A DNA stretch of 64,000 nt from Hahella sp. KA22 (GCF_004135205.1 NZ_CP035490.1:3861501-3925500); one strand, 5' to 3'; counted from the stretch's first letter, positions 34,915-43,808 are shown. Made by a program: numbers and translations. The notes: generated by a model not told the origin, from the sequence alone.

Positions 34915-35184
34915 TCAACCGGCCACATCGGGAATCGCGTCGAACACCAGCACCGTGTACTGGTACATCTCGATGCCGAGCCAGCGCGCGGTCAGGTAAA
35001 GGGTGGCGACGATGGCCACCAGCTTCACCGCGAACCCCAGGGTTTGTTCCTGGATCTGCGTCACCGCCTGCAACAGGCTGACCAGCACGCCGGTAAAGGT
35101 CGCCACCAGGATCGGCGGCATGGAAAGGATCAGCACCAGCATCAGCGCTTCCGTGGTGTATTGAATAACGTCGGCTTCGGTCAT
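34915..35184 (-). CDS. sctS: T3SS export-gate protein SctS (YscS)
   Basis: The start MTEADVIQYTTEAL at 35184 is preferred to the upstream frame start at 35202. The 89-residue protein has two transmembrane helices and the family signature GVLVSLLQAVTQIQEQTLGF. It packs around SctR and SctT in the export gate. Confidence 0.96.
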   Translation of the reverse strand: MTEADVIQYTTEALMLVLILSMPPILVATFTGVLVSLLQAVTQIQEQTLGFAVKLVAIVATLYLTARWLGIEMYQYTVLVFDAIPDVAG

Positions 35185-35288
35185 AGCTTCACTCTCTGTC
35201 ATCCGGTTTTATCGGTCTCTACTCAAATGCTTGTCCGTACTTGAGTCCGTTCTGCGGCGGTTCTGTGTATGGGATGAATGGCTGCCGG

Positions 35289-35936
35289 CTATTGATAGGC
35301 GAGCACCAGCCCATGGATAAGACGCGTCCATCCGTCCATCAGCACGAATAACAACAGCTTGAAGGGCAGGGAGATGGTCATGGGGGAGACCATCATCATG
35401 CCCATGGCCAACAGGATGTTGGAGATGATCAGGTCGATCGCCAGAAACGGCAGATAAATCAGAAACCCGATTTCAAAGGCGCTGGTCAGTTCGCTGGCGG
35501 TGAAGGCGGGAATCAGCACAAAAAAGCTGTCTTTCTCCAGTCCTTTCGCGACGTCTTCCGGCCAGATTTCCGCCGCCGTCTCATGAAAAAACGTTTGCTC
35601 ATCCTCCGAGCCGTGCCGTTGCAGAAACGCCTTGTAAGGCTGCGAAGCGGTGTCCACGAGCGCTTTCAACTCCTGCGTATTCTCCAGGGAGATCGGCTGA
35701 CGGCTGAGTTCGTTGTAAGCAGAGATGCCCACCGGCGCAATGATGTAGGCGGTCAGGATGATGGACAGCCCGTAGAGCGCCATGTTCGGCGGGATCTGCT
35801 GGATGCCTAAAGCGTTACGCAGTAACCCTAAGACTACGGCGATCTTCACGAAGGACGTAGCCATCACCGCAAAGAACGGGATCAGAGCGATGCCCGCCAA
35901 CCCGAGGGTCAGGTAAAAAGGATCAGGCAACGTCAT
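35289..35936 (-). CDS. sctR: T3SS export-gate protein SctR (YscR)
   Basis: The start at 35936 (MTLPDPFYLTLGLAGIALI) fits the family N-terminus; the longer frame from 35999 lies inside sctQ. The 215-residue protein has four transmembrane segments and the FliP/SctR signatures ATSFVKIAVVLGLLRNALGIQQIPPNM and LIPAFTASELTSAFEIGFLIYLPFLAIDLIISN in outline. It overlaps the 3' end of sctQ by 14 bases. Confidence 0.96.
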   Translation of the reverse strand: MTLPDPFYLTLGLAGIALIPFFAVMATSFVKIAVVLGLLRNALGIQQIPPNMALYGLSIILTAYIIAPVGISAYNELSRQPISLENTQELKALVDTASQPYKAFLQRHGSEDEQTFFHETAAEIWPEDVAKGLEKDSFFVLIPAFTASELTSAFEIGFLIYLPFLAIDLIISNILLAMGMMMVSPMTISLPFKLLLFVLMDGWTRLIHGLVLAYQ

Positions 35937-37116
35937 GTTCGTTCTCCTGTTCTTTCTGCTGCTCGCTCTCCTGTATGGGACCAGTCTCAGCGGAGACAAC
36001 AGGTGTGAGCGACAAGCGGGTGATGCGGGCGCCGATCTGATCGCCTACCTGCACCAGTTCGGCTTCCGCGATGGGCTGACCCTGAACCAGCAGCGTGACG
36101 GCGCCGGATAAAGGCTTGTCGAGGGCGAGCGTTTGCCCGGGCGCCAGAGACTGAATCTGGCTAAGGGTGGCGATGCGCCGGGCGACCTCAAAGACCACCT
36201 CAACGGGAAGGTCATGCAGCGGCTGCAACGGCGTATCGTTGTTGGGAGTCGTTGTGTGTGTCATAGGTGGGTCCGTATTGATATGGGTGAGAGTGATGTC
36301 CTGGCGCTGCAATGTCCCGTAGCCCAAACGCCTGCCGCAGACGCTGAGCGCGACAGAATAAACGCCAACGGCGGGTGAATCGCCGATTGGATTGATCGAG
36401 GCCGGCGGCAGCAGAACAATGTCGTTCAACTGCAATTGGCGGAGTTCGTCATAAGTGAGTTCGGGACCATCAATGCACGCGCTGAGCGTCAGAGGCAGAT
36501 GAGTGATGGCCAGCGTCGAAGACGATTGCGACCAGTAGAGTGGCGTCTTGTCTTGCGCCAAACCGAAAGCGTCCTGCGCCAGATCGAGAGTCTCATGAGA
36601 AAGGGCGACCGACGCCCAACCTGTTTGGCGACCATAAACACACCGACAAAACAGGCTGACGGAATCCTGCTCCTGGGCAGGAATGGGAAGTATCGTCTCG
36701 ACTTCAATGTGCAAGCCGCTGGCCGCGGATATCTGATCAATCAACGGCGCCAGCGCAGCCTGCAGCAACGCCAGTTGTAGCATTGCCGGGATTTTCTCAA
36801 ACGGCAGCGACGCTAACGCTTCTTCATTGGGCTGGCCTGCGTGGTCATCTAACGCTGAGAGCAGAGTGTCCAAAAAGCGTTGATCGAAGCGTAACGACGC
36901 CGAGGATTGATCAAGTCGAAGTTGCACGCTGAAGTTAAGAAGACGAGCTTCATTGGGAGCGACAAACTGTACCTCAAGAGGCCTCGTCGCCAGTTCAAAT
37001 ATGGTTCCTGCACCAATAGGAAATAACGACTGCAGTCGCAGCGCTACCGGGTCTACCTGGGGGAGCGCCAATGGCTTCGCGGCGACGGAGGCTGCATGTA
37101 TACGCAAGGCGGTCAC
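35923..37116 (-). CDS. sctQ: T3SS C-ring / sorting-platform protein SctQ (YscQ)
   Basis: The 397-residue protein has a divergent N-terminal half and a C-terminal SpoA (surface presentation of antigens) domain near residues 300-375: LPVEVVFEVARRIATLSQIQ, LAPGQTLALDKPLSGAVTLLV, IAEAELVQVGDQIGARITRL. It builds the pods of the cytoplasmic sorting platform with SctK, SctL and SctN. An internal start that would yield the short SctQ-C form seen in relatives may exist (an ATG before the SpoA domain, MTHTTTPNNDTP), but this is unproven. Confidence 0.92.
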   Translation of the reverse strand: MTALRIHAASVAAKPLALPQVDPVALRLQSLFPIGAGTIFELATRPLEVQFVAPNEARLLNFSVQLRLDQSSASLRFDQRFLDTLLSALDDHAGQPNEEALASLPFEKIPAMLQLALLQAALAPLIDQISAASGLHIEVETILPIPAQEQDSVSLFCRCVYGRQTGWASVALSHETLDLAQDAFGLAQDKTPLYWSQSSSTLAITHLPLTLSACIDGPELTYDELRQLQLNDIVLLPPASINPIGDSPAVGVYSVALSVCGRRLGYGTLQRQDITLTHINTDPPMTHTTTPNNDTPLQPLHDLPVEVVFEVARRIATLSQIQSLAPGQTLALDKPLSGAVTLLVQGQPIAEAELVQVGDQIGARITRLSLTPVVSAETGPIQESEQQKEQENEHDVA

Positions 37117-37730
37117 AGCGGTCTCCCGATAGATTCAGCTGACTGGGCGTAGGCATCGGCTATCGAATCTGTATCACGCCCATGCACAATGTCTACTTTG
37201 ACCTTGACGCCGTCTTGTCCGTATCGGCGTTGCAATGATTGCAGCAGGCTCGCCCGGCTCTGATGCAGTTGCTGATAACTGGCGGCCGCCGCGGTGGCGA
37301 ACTGCACCGTCAAAACGCCGTCCACTTTGGCGATACTGAGCGTGGTATCCGGCAGTTGCGGGCTTTTCAGATCCATCCGGACTTCATGCAGCCCGGGTGT
37401 TTCGGCGCGCTTCACATACATCTGGTCAATCAGCTTCGCCACTAGATCCGCAAGTTCCTCCGTAGGCGACGTCGGCGTCGCCGCGTTTGTCGTGGCGAGT
37501 TGATTGCGGGGATCATGCAATGGGGAGAGATAGCCGCTTTGCAGTGAGTGAAGGGCTTCGTCTCTCTGATCGGAACTTTCCTGCTCCCCACGTTCAAGCT
37601 GCCGCTGAAAGCGCGCTAACGCCTCTTCATCCAACGCTGGTTTTCTGTGCTCATTGCTGCGGAATTTGGGCGCATCATGTTGCTCTTTTGCGGCGCTCCT
37701 GATTTCCCCTTGCGGTCGCTGCGCATTCAT
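37113..37730 (-). CDS. sctP: T3SS needle-length regulator SctP (YscP/HpaP-like)
   Basis: The 205-residue protein has a hydrophilic, disordered N-terminal half and a C-terminal domain of the HpaP/FliK type (VRMDLKSPQLPDTTLSIAKVDGVLTVQFATAA in outline, then LQSLQRRYGQDGVKVKVDIV). SctP acts as a ruler and talks to SctU to switch specificity. It lies between sctO and sctQ, with 4-base ATGA overlaps on both sides. It is short for a ruler, so the needle may be short or the protein may act otherwise. Confidence 0.82.
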   Translation of the reverse strand: MNAQRPQGEIRSAAKEQHDAPKFRSNEHRKPALDEEALARFQRQLERGEQESSDQRDEALHSLQSGYLSPLHDPRNQLATTNAATPTSPTEELADLVAKLIDQMYVKRAETPGLHEVRMDLKSPQLPDTTLSIAKVDGVLTVQFATAAAASYQQLHQSRASLLQSLQRRYGQDGVKVKVDIVHGRDTDSIADAYAQSAESIGRPL

Positions 37731-38239
37731 CTCGACGCCTCCATCTCCAAACCGAAACCCGCCGTGGCCCCGGCGGGAAATCGAAGGCTGTCCGCCGCCA
37801 TTTCTTCCGCCTGCAGTTCCTCAAGGCGAATGCGGTCCTGCTGCAGCGCTCCCTGAAATTCCTCGGCCAGAATGGCGAACTTTTCCTGCGCTTTTTGCGC
37901 TGCTTTCAATTGGTCCAGCGCGGCTTGCAGCTTTTGTTCGGCGGTGGCTTCCTCTGCTTGAATCTGTTTGAGCTGGCTCGCCAGGTCGTTACTTTGAACT
38001 TTGAAATACGCCACCCGACTGTTGTAGTCGTCCACCTCTTGCAGGCTGGCGGGTTTACCGGCCAATTCCGCAAACAGGCGGTCGCTTTCGCGGCGACGCC
38101 ATTGCTGAAAATCGGTGAATGCGTGGGCGGACTGACTTCTGCGTTCGCGCAGGTCCGCCAGGGCGATTTCGAGGCTTTTGACTTGTCTGGCCTGACGGTT
38201 TGTCCGGTGCTGTTTGATTTCGGCGATGCTGGCGATCAT
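37727..38239 (-). CDS. sctO: T3SS stalk protein SctO (YscO)
   Basis: The start at 38239 (MIASIAEIKQHRTNRQ) excludes a longer frame that runs back into sctN. The 170-residue protein is almost one long coiled coil (ALADLRERRSQSAHAFTDFQQWRRRE in outline, then LKQIQAEEATAEQKLQAALDQL), as in YscO/FliJ. It is the central stalk between ATPase SctN and gate SctV. It begins 13 bases after sctN. Confidence 0.9.
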   Translation of the reverse strand: MIASIAEIKQHRTNRQARQVKSLEIALADLRERRSQSAHAFTDFQQWRRRESDRLFAELAGKPASLQEVDDYNSRVAYFKVQSNDLASQLKQIQAEEATAEQKLQAALDQLKAAQKAQEKFAILAEEFQGALQQDRIRLEELQAEEMAADSLRFPAGATAGFGLEMEASR

Positions 38240-38252
38240 GGCTGAGTCTCCG

Positions 38253-39599
38253 TTAGTGTTGGGCCAGGGATTGCAGTTGAGCCAAGGTGTCCGCCATGGA
38301 GCAGGGGGCGCCGTCATGCTGTCTCAGGAACTGGTTAATGGGTTCGATGGCCTTGATCGCGGCGTCGGCGAGCGGGTCCGTTCCCGGCTGGTATTCCCCG
38401 ATCCTGACCAGCAGCTCGATTTCCTTGTAGCGGGCCAATAGCTGCCGCAGCCGTCGCGCCTGTTGCAGTTGTTCCTGCGTGGCGATGTCATTCATCAGGC
38501 GGCTGCTGCTGGCGAGAATATCCACGGCGGGGAAGTGGCCGGATTCGGCTAAGGCGCGTGACAGCACGATGTGGCCGTCCAGAATGGAGCGTACTTCGTC
38601 CGCCACCGGCTCGGTCATGTCGTCGCCTTCCACCAGCACGGTGTAGAGCGCGCTGATCGCGCCTTTGGCCCCAGGGCCGGCGCGTTCCAGCAGTTTGGGC
38701 AGGGTGGCGAAGACGGTGGGGGGAAAGCCTCTGCGCGCCGGAGGTTCTCCCGCCGCCAGGCCAATTTCCCGCAGCGCCCGGGCGAAGCGGGTGACGGAGT
38801 CCATGAGCAGCAGCACCCGTTTGCCTTGATCGCGGAAGTATTCGGCGATAGCCGTGGCCACGTAGCCCGCCTTCACCCGCTCCATGGCGGGGCGGTCGGA
38901 GGTGGCGGCCACCACCACGGCGCGTTGCATGCCTTCTGCACCCAGATCCCGCTCGATAAACCCTCTGACTTCGCGACCGCGTTCGCCGATCAACCCGATC
39001 ACGACGATGTCGGCGTCCGTATGGCGGGTGATCATGGAGAGCAGGGTGCTCTTGCCCACCCCCGCCGCCGCGAACACGCCCATGCGTTGCCCCTCGCCAC
39101 AGGTGAGCATGCCGTCAATCGCGCGCACCCCGGTGGTCATGGGCGTTTCCACCCGTCTGCGGGTCAATGGGTTAGGGGAAGCGCTGATAATAGGATAAGG
39201 GACGCCGCTCGTCAGAGGCTCGCCGTCATCAATAGGCGCGCCCAGGCCGTCCAGCACACGCCCCAAAATACCCTCGCTGATCTGGATCTCATGGCTGCGG
39301 CCCGTGGGAATCACTTCGGTATGAGCGGACAAACCTTCCATCTCACTCAACGGCGTCAACAACGCCTCCTGCCTGGAAAACCCGATCACCTCCGCAAGAA
39401 TGGAACGCTGCGACTCCGGGTCCACCAACTCACAAATCTCACCGATCCGAACCCCATTCACAGACGCCTTAACAATCGTCCCCACCGCCTGCGTCACCCG
39501 CCCCCGCACCTGCGCAAAATCCGCCTGCTCCACCAACGACCGCAACAACCTGGCCCTGGACGCGGAAAACGCGCTATCACTGAAGACTGTCTGATCCAT
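38253..39599 (-). CDS. sctN: T3SS ATPase SctN (YscN)
   Basis: The ATG at 39599 ([11 protein letters not shown]) has AGGGTG upstream and is preferred to the GTG at 39623. The 448-residue ATPase is of the F1/FliI type: Walker [15 protein letters not shown] (Lys near 183), then [18 protein letters not shown], Walker [31 protein letters not shown] in outline, and the SctN region [32 protein letters not shown]. It unfolds substrates and releases chaperones. It leads the eight-gene sctN-U operon, whose promoter should lie in 39600-39861. Confidence 0.97.
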   Translation of the reverse strand: MDQTVFSDSAFSASRARLLRSLVEQADFAQVRGRVTQAVGTIVKASVNGVRIGEICELVDPESQRSILAEVIGFSRQEALLTPLSEMEGLSAHTEVIPTGRSHEIQISEGILGRVLDGLGAPIDDGEPLTSGVPYPIISASPNPLTRRRVETPMTTGVRAIDGMLTCGEGQRMGVFAAAGVGKSTLLSMITRHTDADIVVIGLIGERGREVRGFIERDLGAEGMQRAVVVAATSDRPAMERVKAGYVATAIAEYFRDQGKRVLLLMDSVTRFARALREIGLAAGEPPARRGFPPTVFATLPKLLERAGPGAKGAISALYTVLVEGDDMTEPVADEVRSILDGHIVLSRALAESGHFPAVDILASSSRLMNDIATQEQLQQARRLRQLLARYKEIELLVRIGEYQPGTDPLADAAIKAIEPINQFLRQHDGAPCSMADTLAQLQSLAQH

Positions 39600-39861
39600 A
39601 GCATCCACACCCTGAAAAAACACCGCGAAAGCGGATTGATATTTGGTTTAGGGGCAGATTAGAGGGGGAGAGGGAGAGGCTGTATCAGCCGGGGGATCTA
39701 ATTTTTTTGGGGGCGCTGTAATAAGAAGTTCGCAGGATGGTTTAGATTTTTTAAGGTTGTCCTAATGATGGAATGTTGGCTCGTATCTCTTGTCAGAATA
39801 TGTTCGTATTCGACCAGAAGCAGACATTGAAATAAGTAAGCTGTCTCAGCATAGGTTTAAT

Positions 39862-40674
39862 CTAATCCTTAGCATCTACTAGGCAATCGTCATCATAGGC
39901 CAGAAGAGTGTAGCTGAAGCCCTCATTGAGGAGAATTGAGCTGTAATAAATTGTAGATAAACGTCCATGTTTTGAATAAGGGTTTACCCAGTCTATGGCA
40001 TCAGCTTCGTCAAAATCAGTAGGATGGTTTTCAGTTCTCACATCGGTAAGGCTTGTTTGTTGTTCCCTTGTAAGTGGGCTTGGCTCTATGAAATAGGCAA
40101 AGTCGTTCATAGACACAAATCTTATAAACTGCCCGTTTTGATGAATGATTAATGCCGAAGGTGATTTACTGGAGTAGGCCATTTTCCTGTAGGTGGCTTC
40201 CAAAGATGCCTCACAAGCTCTGGAAACAATATCAATATTTGACCAATTGATATCTCCGTCCGTCAGCTTAGAGATTAATTGTTGAGGTATTAATAGCCCC
40301 GATGCAAAACCGTTCGCTTCTTGTTCGATGGGATCATTGAACTGATTCGATAGTTCTTTTGTTCCACATTCGAAAGAGTACTTTACCATGGGCATAATGT
40401 GCATACATACATGCCCTAGTTCGTGGGCTGCAGTAAAGTTTAGCCTGCCTGGGTCGGGAATATTAGAATTGATGTAAACCAAAGCACCTTTGCTGTTCCC
40501 TTCTGCGCGACCGAGAATTTTATCGGAGTCGAAGGAGTGAAGCTCCATGCTAAGTTTGAAATCATCTGAGTGAATAGACCGGGCGACATCAAACGGTCGC
40601 ACCGGCAGCGTATCGTACCCGAGGTCCTCTAATAAACTTTCGGCTTCTGCGATTCCTTTCTGAATTTGTATCAT
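39862..40674 (-). CDS. ImmA/IrrE-family metallopeptidase
   Basis: The 270-residue protein has a zinc-protease motif TAAHELGHVCMH (H84, E85, H88) and the third-ligand helix IEQEANGFASGLLIP (E119), the classic ImmA/IrrE layout. Such peptidases cut their partner XRE repressor to turn on a stress or mobile-element response. The start overlaps the end of the upstream XRE gene by 4 bases (ATGA), so the pair is co-translated. It sits next to the divergent ubiquitin-like operon and probably controls it. Confidence 0.9.
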   Translation of the reverse strand: MIQIQKGIAEAESLLEDLGYDTLPVRPFDVARSIHSDDFKLSMELHSFDSDKILGRAEGNSKGALVYINSNIPDPGRLNFTAAHELGHVCMHIMPMVKYSFECGTKELSNQFNDPIEQEANGFASGLLIPQQLISKLTDGDINWSNIDIVSRACEASLEATYRKMAYSSKSPSALIIHQNGQFIRFVSMNDFAYFIEPSPLTREQQTSLTDVRTENHPTDFDEADAIDWVNPYSKHGRLSTIYYSSILLNEGFSYTLLAYDDDCLVDAKD

Positions 40675-41030
40675 TTTTTGGTCATCTTCCTTAGTCGTTC
40701 CGCCATACTGATAAGCATTTCCTGATCGTCTTTGCTCAACTCCTCAAGCATACCCCATTTACGGTGGAAAGCCCGGGTCTCTTCATCTTCTAGCGAGACA
40801 GTATCCGCGATTTCTCCTGTAATTTCGTGCACGGGAACCTTCAGCGCTGACGCAATTTTTCTCAGGACGACAATGGTAGGTATCCGCTTTTCACCTTGCT
40901 CAATTTTACTTAAGGCGGCGCCAGTAATACCGGCTTCCTCCGCAAGTTTAGCCTGCGTCCAATTGATAGAAGATCTTAACCGCTTGATATTACTGCTAAT
41001 AATTGCAGCTTGTTGTCTCTTGTCACTCAT
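40671..41030 (-). CDS. XRE-family transcriptional regulator
   Basis: The 119-residue protein has an N-terminal Cro/C1 helix-turn-helix (IKRLRSSINWTQAKLAEEAGITGAALSKIEQGEKRIPT in outline, residues 14-50) and a charged helical tail. It is the likely repressor, inactivated by the ImmA-like peptidase encoded next. The AGGAG ribosome site upstream of the ATG lies inside the first of four TTAAC-N4-GTTAA palindromes, so it should control its own synthesis. Confidence 0.93.
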   Translation of the reverse strand: MSDKRQQAAIISSNIKRLRSSINWTQAKLAEEAGITGAALSKIEQGEKRIPTIVVLRKIASALKVPVHEITGEIADTVSLEDEETRAFHRKWGMLEELSKDDQEMLISMAERLRKMTKK

Positions 41031-41033
41031 TTT

Positions 41034-41132
41034 TTAACTCCTGTTAATAAGAATTTTAACACCCGTTGACATTTGTGCCTAGGTGAATGATTATATTAAC
41101 CGTGGTTAATATTTTGTCGTAACACATGTTAA
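41034..41132. promoter_or_regulatory. Four-site operator TTAAC-N4-GTTAA between XRE and Ubl genes
   Basis: Four copies of one palindrome lie in the divergent gap: TTAACTCCTGTTAA (41034-41047), TTAACACCCGTTGA (41056-41069), TTAACCGTGGTTAA (41096-41109) and GTAACACATGTTAA (41119-41132). Centres are 22, 40 and 23 bases apart, giving two symmetric pairs about two helix turns apart. A TTGACA (41066-41071) on the + strand and a TATAAT (41095-41090) on the - strand overlap the sites. This fits binding by the XRE protein as a repressor of both sides. Confidence 0.8.
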
Positions 41133-41290
41133 TGGGGCGGGATGGCAATAATTCCACCGAAAAGTGATGAGCATCAACGAAGCAATCATCAAGGCATTAC
41201 GAGTTACGCGAATAAGGACGTTTCTTTAATGTAAAGATCTCGTCCAAGACAACGTTCAAGGTCATTCGTAAAGAAGAGTGAGGAAGTGAA

Positions 41291-41539
41291 ATGAGTAGTG
41301 AAGAATCAAACCGCCCCGAGTTGTTCATCGACAATGAGCGCTTCGACTGGGACAAGGACGTCATCACCGGTGCAGAACTGCGAGAGTTAGGCTCATTGCC
41401 AGACGATGTAGAGATCTTTTGGAAGGTGCCGGGTCAACCTGATGTACCCGTTGAGAATGAAAGGGTCATTAACCTTACTGAACATCCAGGTCCAGACCGC
41501 TTTTCAACCCAATCCGTTGGTTCTCAAGCGGGGGCATAG
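41291..41539 (+). CDS. Ubiquitin-like modifier (multiubiquitin-type beta-grasp)
   Basis: The 82-residue protein matches the prokaryotic multiubiquitin domain pattern: LFIDNERFDWDKDVITGAELREL, then LPDDVEIFWKVPGQ, then ENERVINLTEHPGPDRFST in outline, a single beta-grasp unit. It is the presumed modifier of the operon. The C-terminus is SQAGA without a terminal Gly-Gly, so it must be trimmed by the JAB domain or joined in an unusual way. GAGGAAGTGAA precedes the ATG. Confidence 0.85.
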   Translation: MSSEESNRPELFIDNERFDWDKDVITGAELRELGSLPDDVEIFWKVPGQPDVPVENERVINLTEHPGPDRFSTQSVGSQAGA

Positions 41540-41543
41540 AGAT

Positions 41544-41948
41544 ATGCCCATACTGCTGGACGAAGATTATAAAGAGATGGAAGCGCAAGGTTTTTCGTAC
41601 ATTGAGGACGAAGCCCTGCGCTTTTTGGTCTTGACGGACTACAAGCTACCGAAAGGCATTTACGATCACGAACTGTGTGATGTATTGATAGTCATTCCCA
41701 ATAATTACCCGCAAGCAGGTAATGACATGTTCTGGACAAACCCCAGACTGTCTCGCCTGGATGGGAAGCTGATCCCCGCGACCAACAATATGGGGGGCAG
41801 TGACAACAGGATGTTTCAGGAAAAGGAGTTTTGTCGCTGGTCCAGGCATTGGCACCATGGAAAATCTGTTTGGAGACCAGGTGCAGATGGCATTGAAACA
41901 ATTTTGAGGAGAATTGACTGGGCGCTTCGGAGGCCAGACGCAAAATGA
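41544..41948 (+). CDS. E2-like ubiquitin-conjugating protein (prokaryotic E2 family)
   Basis: The start at 41544 (MPILLDEDYKEM) is 4 bases after the Ubl gene. The 134-residue protein has a UBC-like core with ELCDVLIVIPNNYPQAGNDMFWTNPRL, resembling the E2 strand-and-Pro region, and the block EKEFCRWSRHWHHGKSVW with Cys97 as the best candidate for the thioester residue. It fits the predicted Prok-E2_E group. It overlaps the E1 gene by 4 bases (ATGA). The catalytic assignment is inference. Confidence 0.82.
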   Translation: MPILLDEDYKEMEAQGFSYIEDEALRFLVLTDYKLPKGIYDHELCDVLIVIPNNYPQAGNDMFWTNPRLSRLDGKLIPATNNMGGSDNRMFQEKEFCRWSRHWHHGKSVWRPGADGIETILRRIDWALRRPDAK

Positions 41949-43393
41949 ATGCAGCAAGATTAACATTACTTGGCTCCCAGCATAATGAGCTAGTAAATTA
42001 CTTTGAAAAACCTTCAAAAGGAGAGGAGCGAGCGGCCATAGTGCTATTCCGCAGACTTCATATCAATGTGGATGGCTTGCCGGACTCGGACCGCTTTATT
42101 GCCCAAGACGTGATACCTTTTGATAAAGCGTGGATTAATAGTAGCTCCCCCTCCCATGTTGATTTCAAACTAGCTCCATTAAGGGAGGTATTTCGGAGGT
42201 GTGAAGAAGAAAAACTAGTTTTTGGCTTTGTCCACAACCATCCCGAAGGACCAAATGAGTTTTCAATCAAAGATGACGACAACGAAATAACTCTGTTAAA
42301 AGCGATCAGCAATCGGAATGGTAAAGACATTACTTTCGTAGCAATGCTCTGGACTAAGAGTGGATGGAAAGCTCGTGTCAGAGCAGCAGCTTTGCCAGAG
42401 AAAGCCCTCCCCGTTAGACACACGTTAGTTACGACCGACCCTCTGAAAATCTATGGTTATCGGGAAAGCAGTGAAGACCACTCCGAAATACATAAGCGGG
42501 GAGCCACTGCATTCGGTCAGCCTTTTGTAGATATGCTGCAATCCTTGCGTGTCGGCGTGGTCGGTACAGGAGGGACTGGCAGCCCCTTTGCCACATTGGG
42601 GGCACGAGCTGGTATTGGCGAGCTTGTATTGATAGATGGCGATGATCTGGCATTGAGCAATCTCAACCGAGTGAGAGGCCTGAAAAGAAATGATGTCGGA
42701 AAAAATAAAGCCAGCAAACTAAAAGATTTTATTGAAGATATTGGTGTGTCCGTGAAAGTCGGAGCCTACGAGTCAATAATTGATTCTGACCCCAAAGCGT
42801 TAGATGCGCTTGCTAGCTGTGATGTGGTTGTGGGCTGTACGGATGACTTTGTTGGCAGGGACGTGATGAATATAGCCATCTATGCTTATGCTCAACTATA
42901 TATCGACCTCGGTCTTGGTGGACGAATCATGGATGATAAGAGAGGTCAACCTGTACTTCGTTATCATTTTGGCCGGATCAGTACCATTCTACCTGAAAGT
43001 GGGGAATGCCTTTTTTGCCAGGGAGTTATTCATGAAAAGTGGATACAGACCCAGCTTCTAAAGCGTGAAAACCCTAACTTAACCAAAGAAGAGTTAAAGG
43101 AAAGATATCTTGAAGATGGTGGCGAAGAGGCCCCCGGTGTTGGACCTTTTACCAGCGCCACAGCAGATTTTGCTCTAGCAACGCTGTTTGATCTGATTAA
43201 GCCGTATCGGCGTCGGCCCCCTGAACTTCGTAGAGATATGATTCAGATCGATTTTGTGAATATGGAGCTTAGCAGCCGCCAGACTAAATCCAATAATGAA
43301 TGTCCGTATTGTAGGCAGCGGAAATTTTTATTAATGAAAGAGACTTACAGACTAAAACGGCCTGTATTAGGAAAGCGTGATGAGTATATTTAA
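41945..43393 (+). CDS. JAB isopeptidase-E1 (ThiF) fusion protein
   Basis: In this 482-residue fusion, residues 1-150 are a JAB/JAMM metalloprotease domain: FVHNHPEGPNEFSIKDDD gives H97, H99, S107 and an Asp, with Glu27 or Glu28 as the upstream acid. Residues 190-460 are a ThiF/E1 adenylation domain: GVVGTGGTGSP (207-212 glycine loop), LIDGDD (D231), LSNLNR (R242), and VVGCTDD near 300. Zinc knuckles CLFC (355-358) and CPYC (453-456) frame the C-terminus. It can therefore process the modifier and activate it, or remove it from targets. The E1 catalytic Cys is not certain (Cys292 or Cys298). Confidence 0.9.
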   Translation: MNAARLTLLGSQHNELVNYFEKPSKGEERAAIVLFRRLHINVDGLPDSDRFIAQDVIPFDKAWINSSSPSHVDFKLAPLREVFRRCEEEKLVFGFVHNHPEGPNEFSIKDDDNEITLLKAISNRNGKDITFVAMLWTKSGWKARVRAAALPEKALPVRHTLVTTDPLKIYGYRESSEDHSEIHKRGATAFGQPFVDMLQSLRVGVVGTGGTGSPFATLGARAGIGELVLIDGDDLALSNLNRVRGLKRNDVGKNKASKLKDFIEDIGVSVKVGAYESIIDSDPKALDALASCDVVVGCTDDFVGRDVMNIAIYAYAQLYIDLGLGGRIMDDKRGQPVLRYHFGRISTILPESGECLFCQGVIHEKWIQTQLLKRENPNLTKEELKERYLEDGGEEAPGVGPFTSATADFALATLFDLIKPYRRRPPELRRDMIQIDFVNMELSSRQTKSNNECPYCRQRKFLLMKETYRLKRPVLGKRDEYI

Positions 43394-43808
43394 AAGAATA
43401 GTCAGTTGGTTAGAGGGACTATTTAGCCTAGCGGAAACGGAGCACGCGCCCAAGCGATCATTACCCCCCGTTCATTTCGCTTGCATAACCTCCGTGCAAA
43501 AACCGCCAAAGAATAAAGACATCGAGGAAAAAACATTTTATTACGTCACCACATCTGGAAAGCCAAAATGGGCCTTATTCCTGTGTCCGTGTGGATGTGG
43601 AGATGTCATCACCTTATCGCTACAGGAGGTTCATACTCCTAGTTGGAAACTGACAAAAGCTGTTTCTGGACACCCAACACTACAACCTTCCGTTTGGCGT
43701 GACAAAGGATGCTTAAGCCATTTTTGGTTAAAGGAAGGGCGTGTATTCTGGTGCCCGGATACCGGCACTCATCCAGATTTGAGGAGGGGAAGAGTCACTT
43801 CGGTATAG
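43380..43808 (+). CDS. DUF6527 putative zinc-binding protein of Ubl operon
   Basis: The start at 43380 has AGGAAAG upstream; it overlaps the E1 gene by 14 bases. The 142-residue protein has a hydrophobic/basic N-terminus and a Cys-rich core LFLCPCGCGDVITLSL, then HPTLQPSVWRDKGCLSHFWLKEGRVFWC, with Cys and His placed for one zinc site. DUF6527 proteins are typical last genes of these bacterial Ub-like operons. Their role (substrate binding or ligase-like) is not established. Confidence 0.82.
   Translation: MSIFKRIVSWLEGLFSLAETEHAPKRSLPPVHFACITSVQKPPKNKDIEEKTFYYVTTSGKPKWALFLCPCGCGDVITLSLQEVHTPSWKLTKAVSGHPTLQPSVWRDKGCLSHFWLKEGRVFWCPDTGTHPDLRRGRVTSV

Noticed and set aside
38571-39662. A 363-codon + strand frame
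   Set aside because: It is antisense to sctN, which has all ATPase motifs. The frame is His/Arg/Gly-rich and has no domain pattern.
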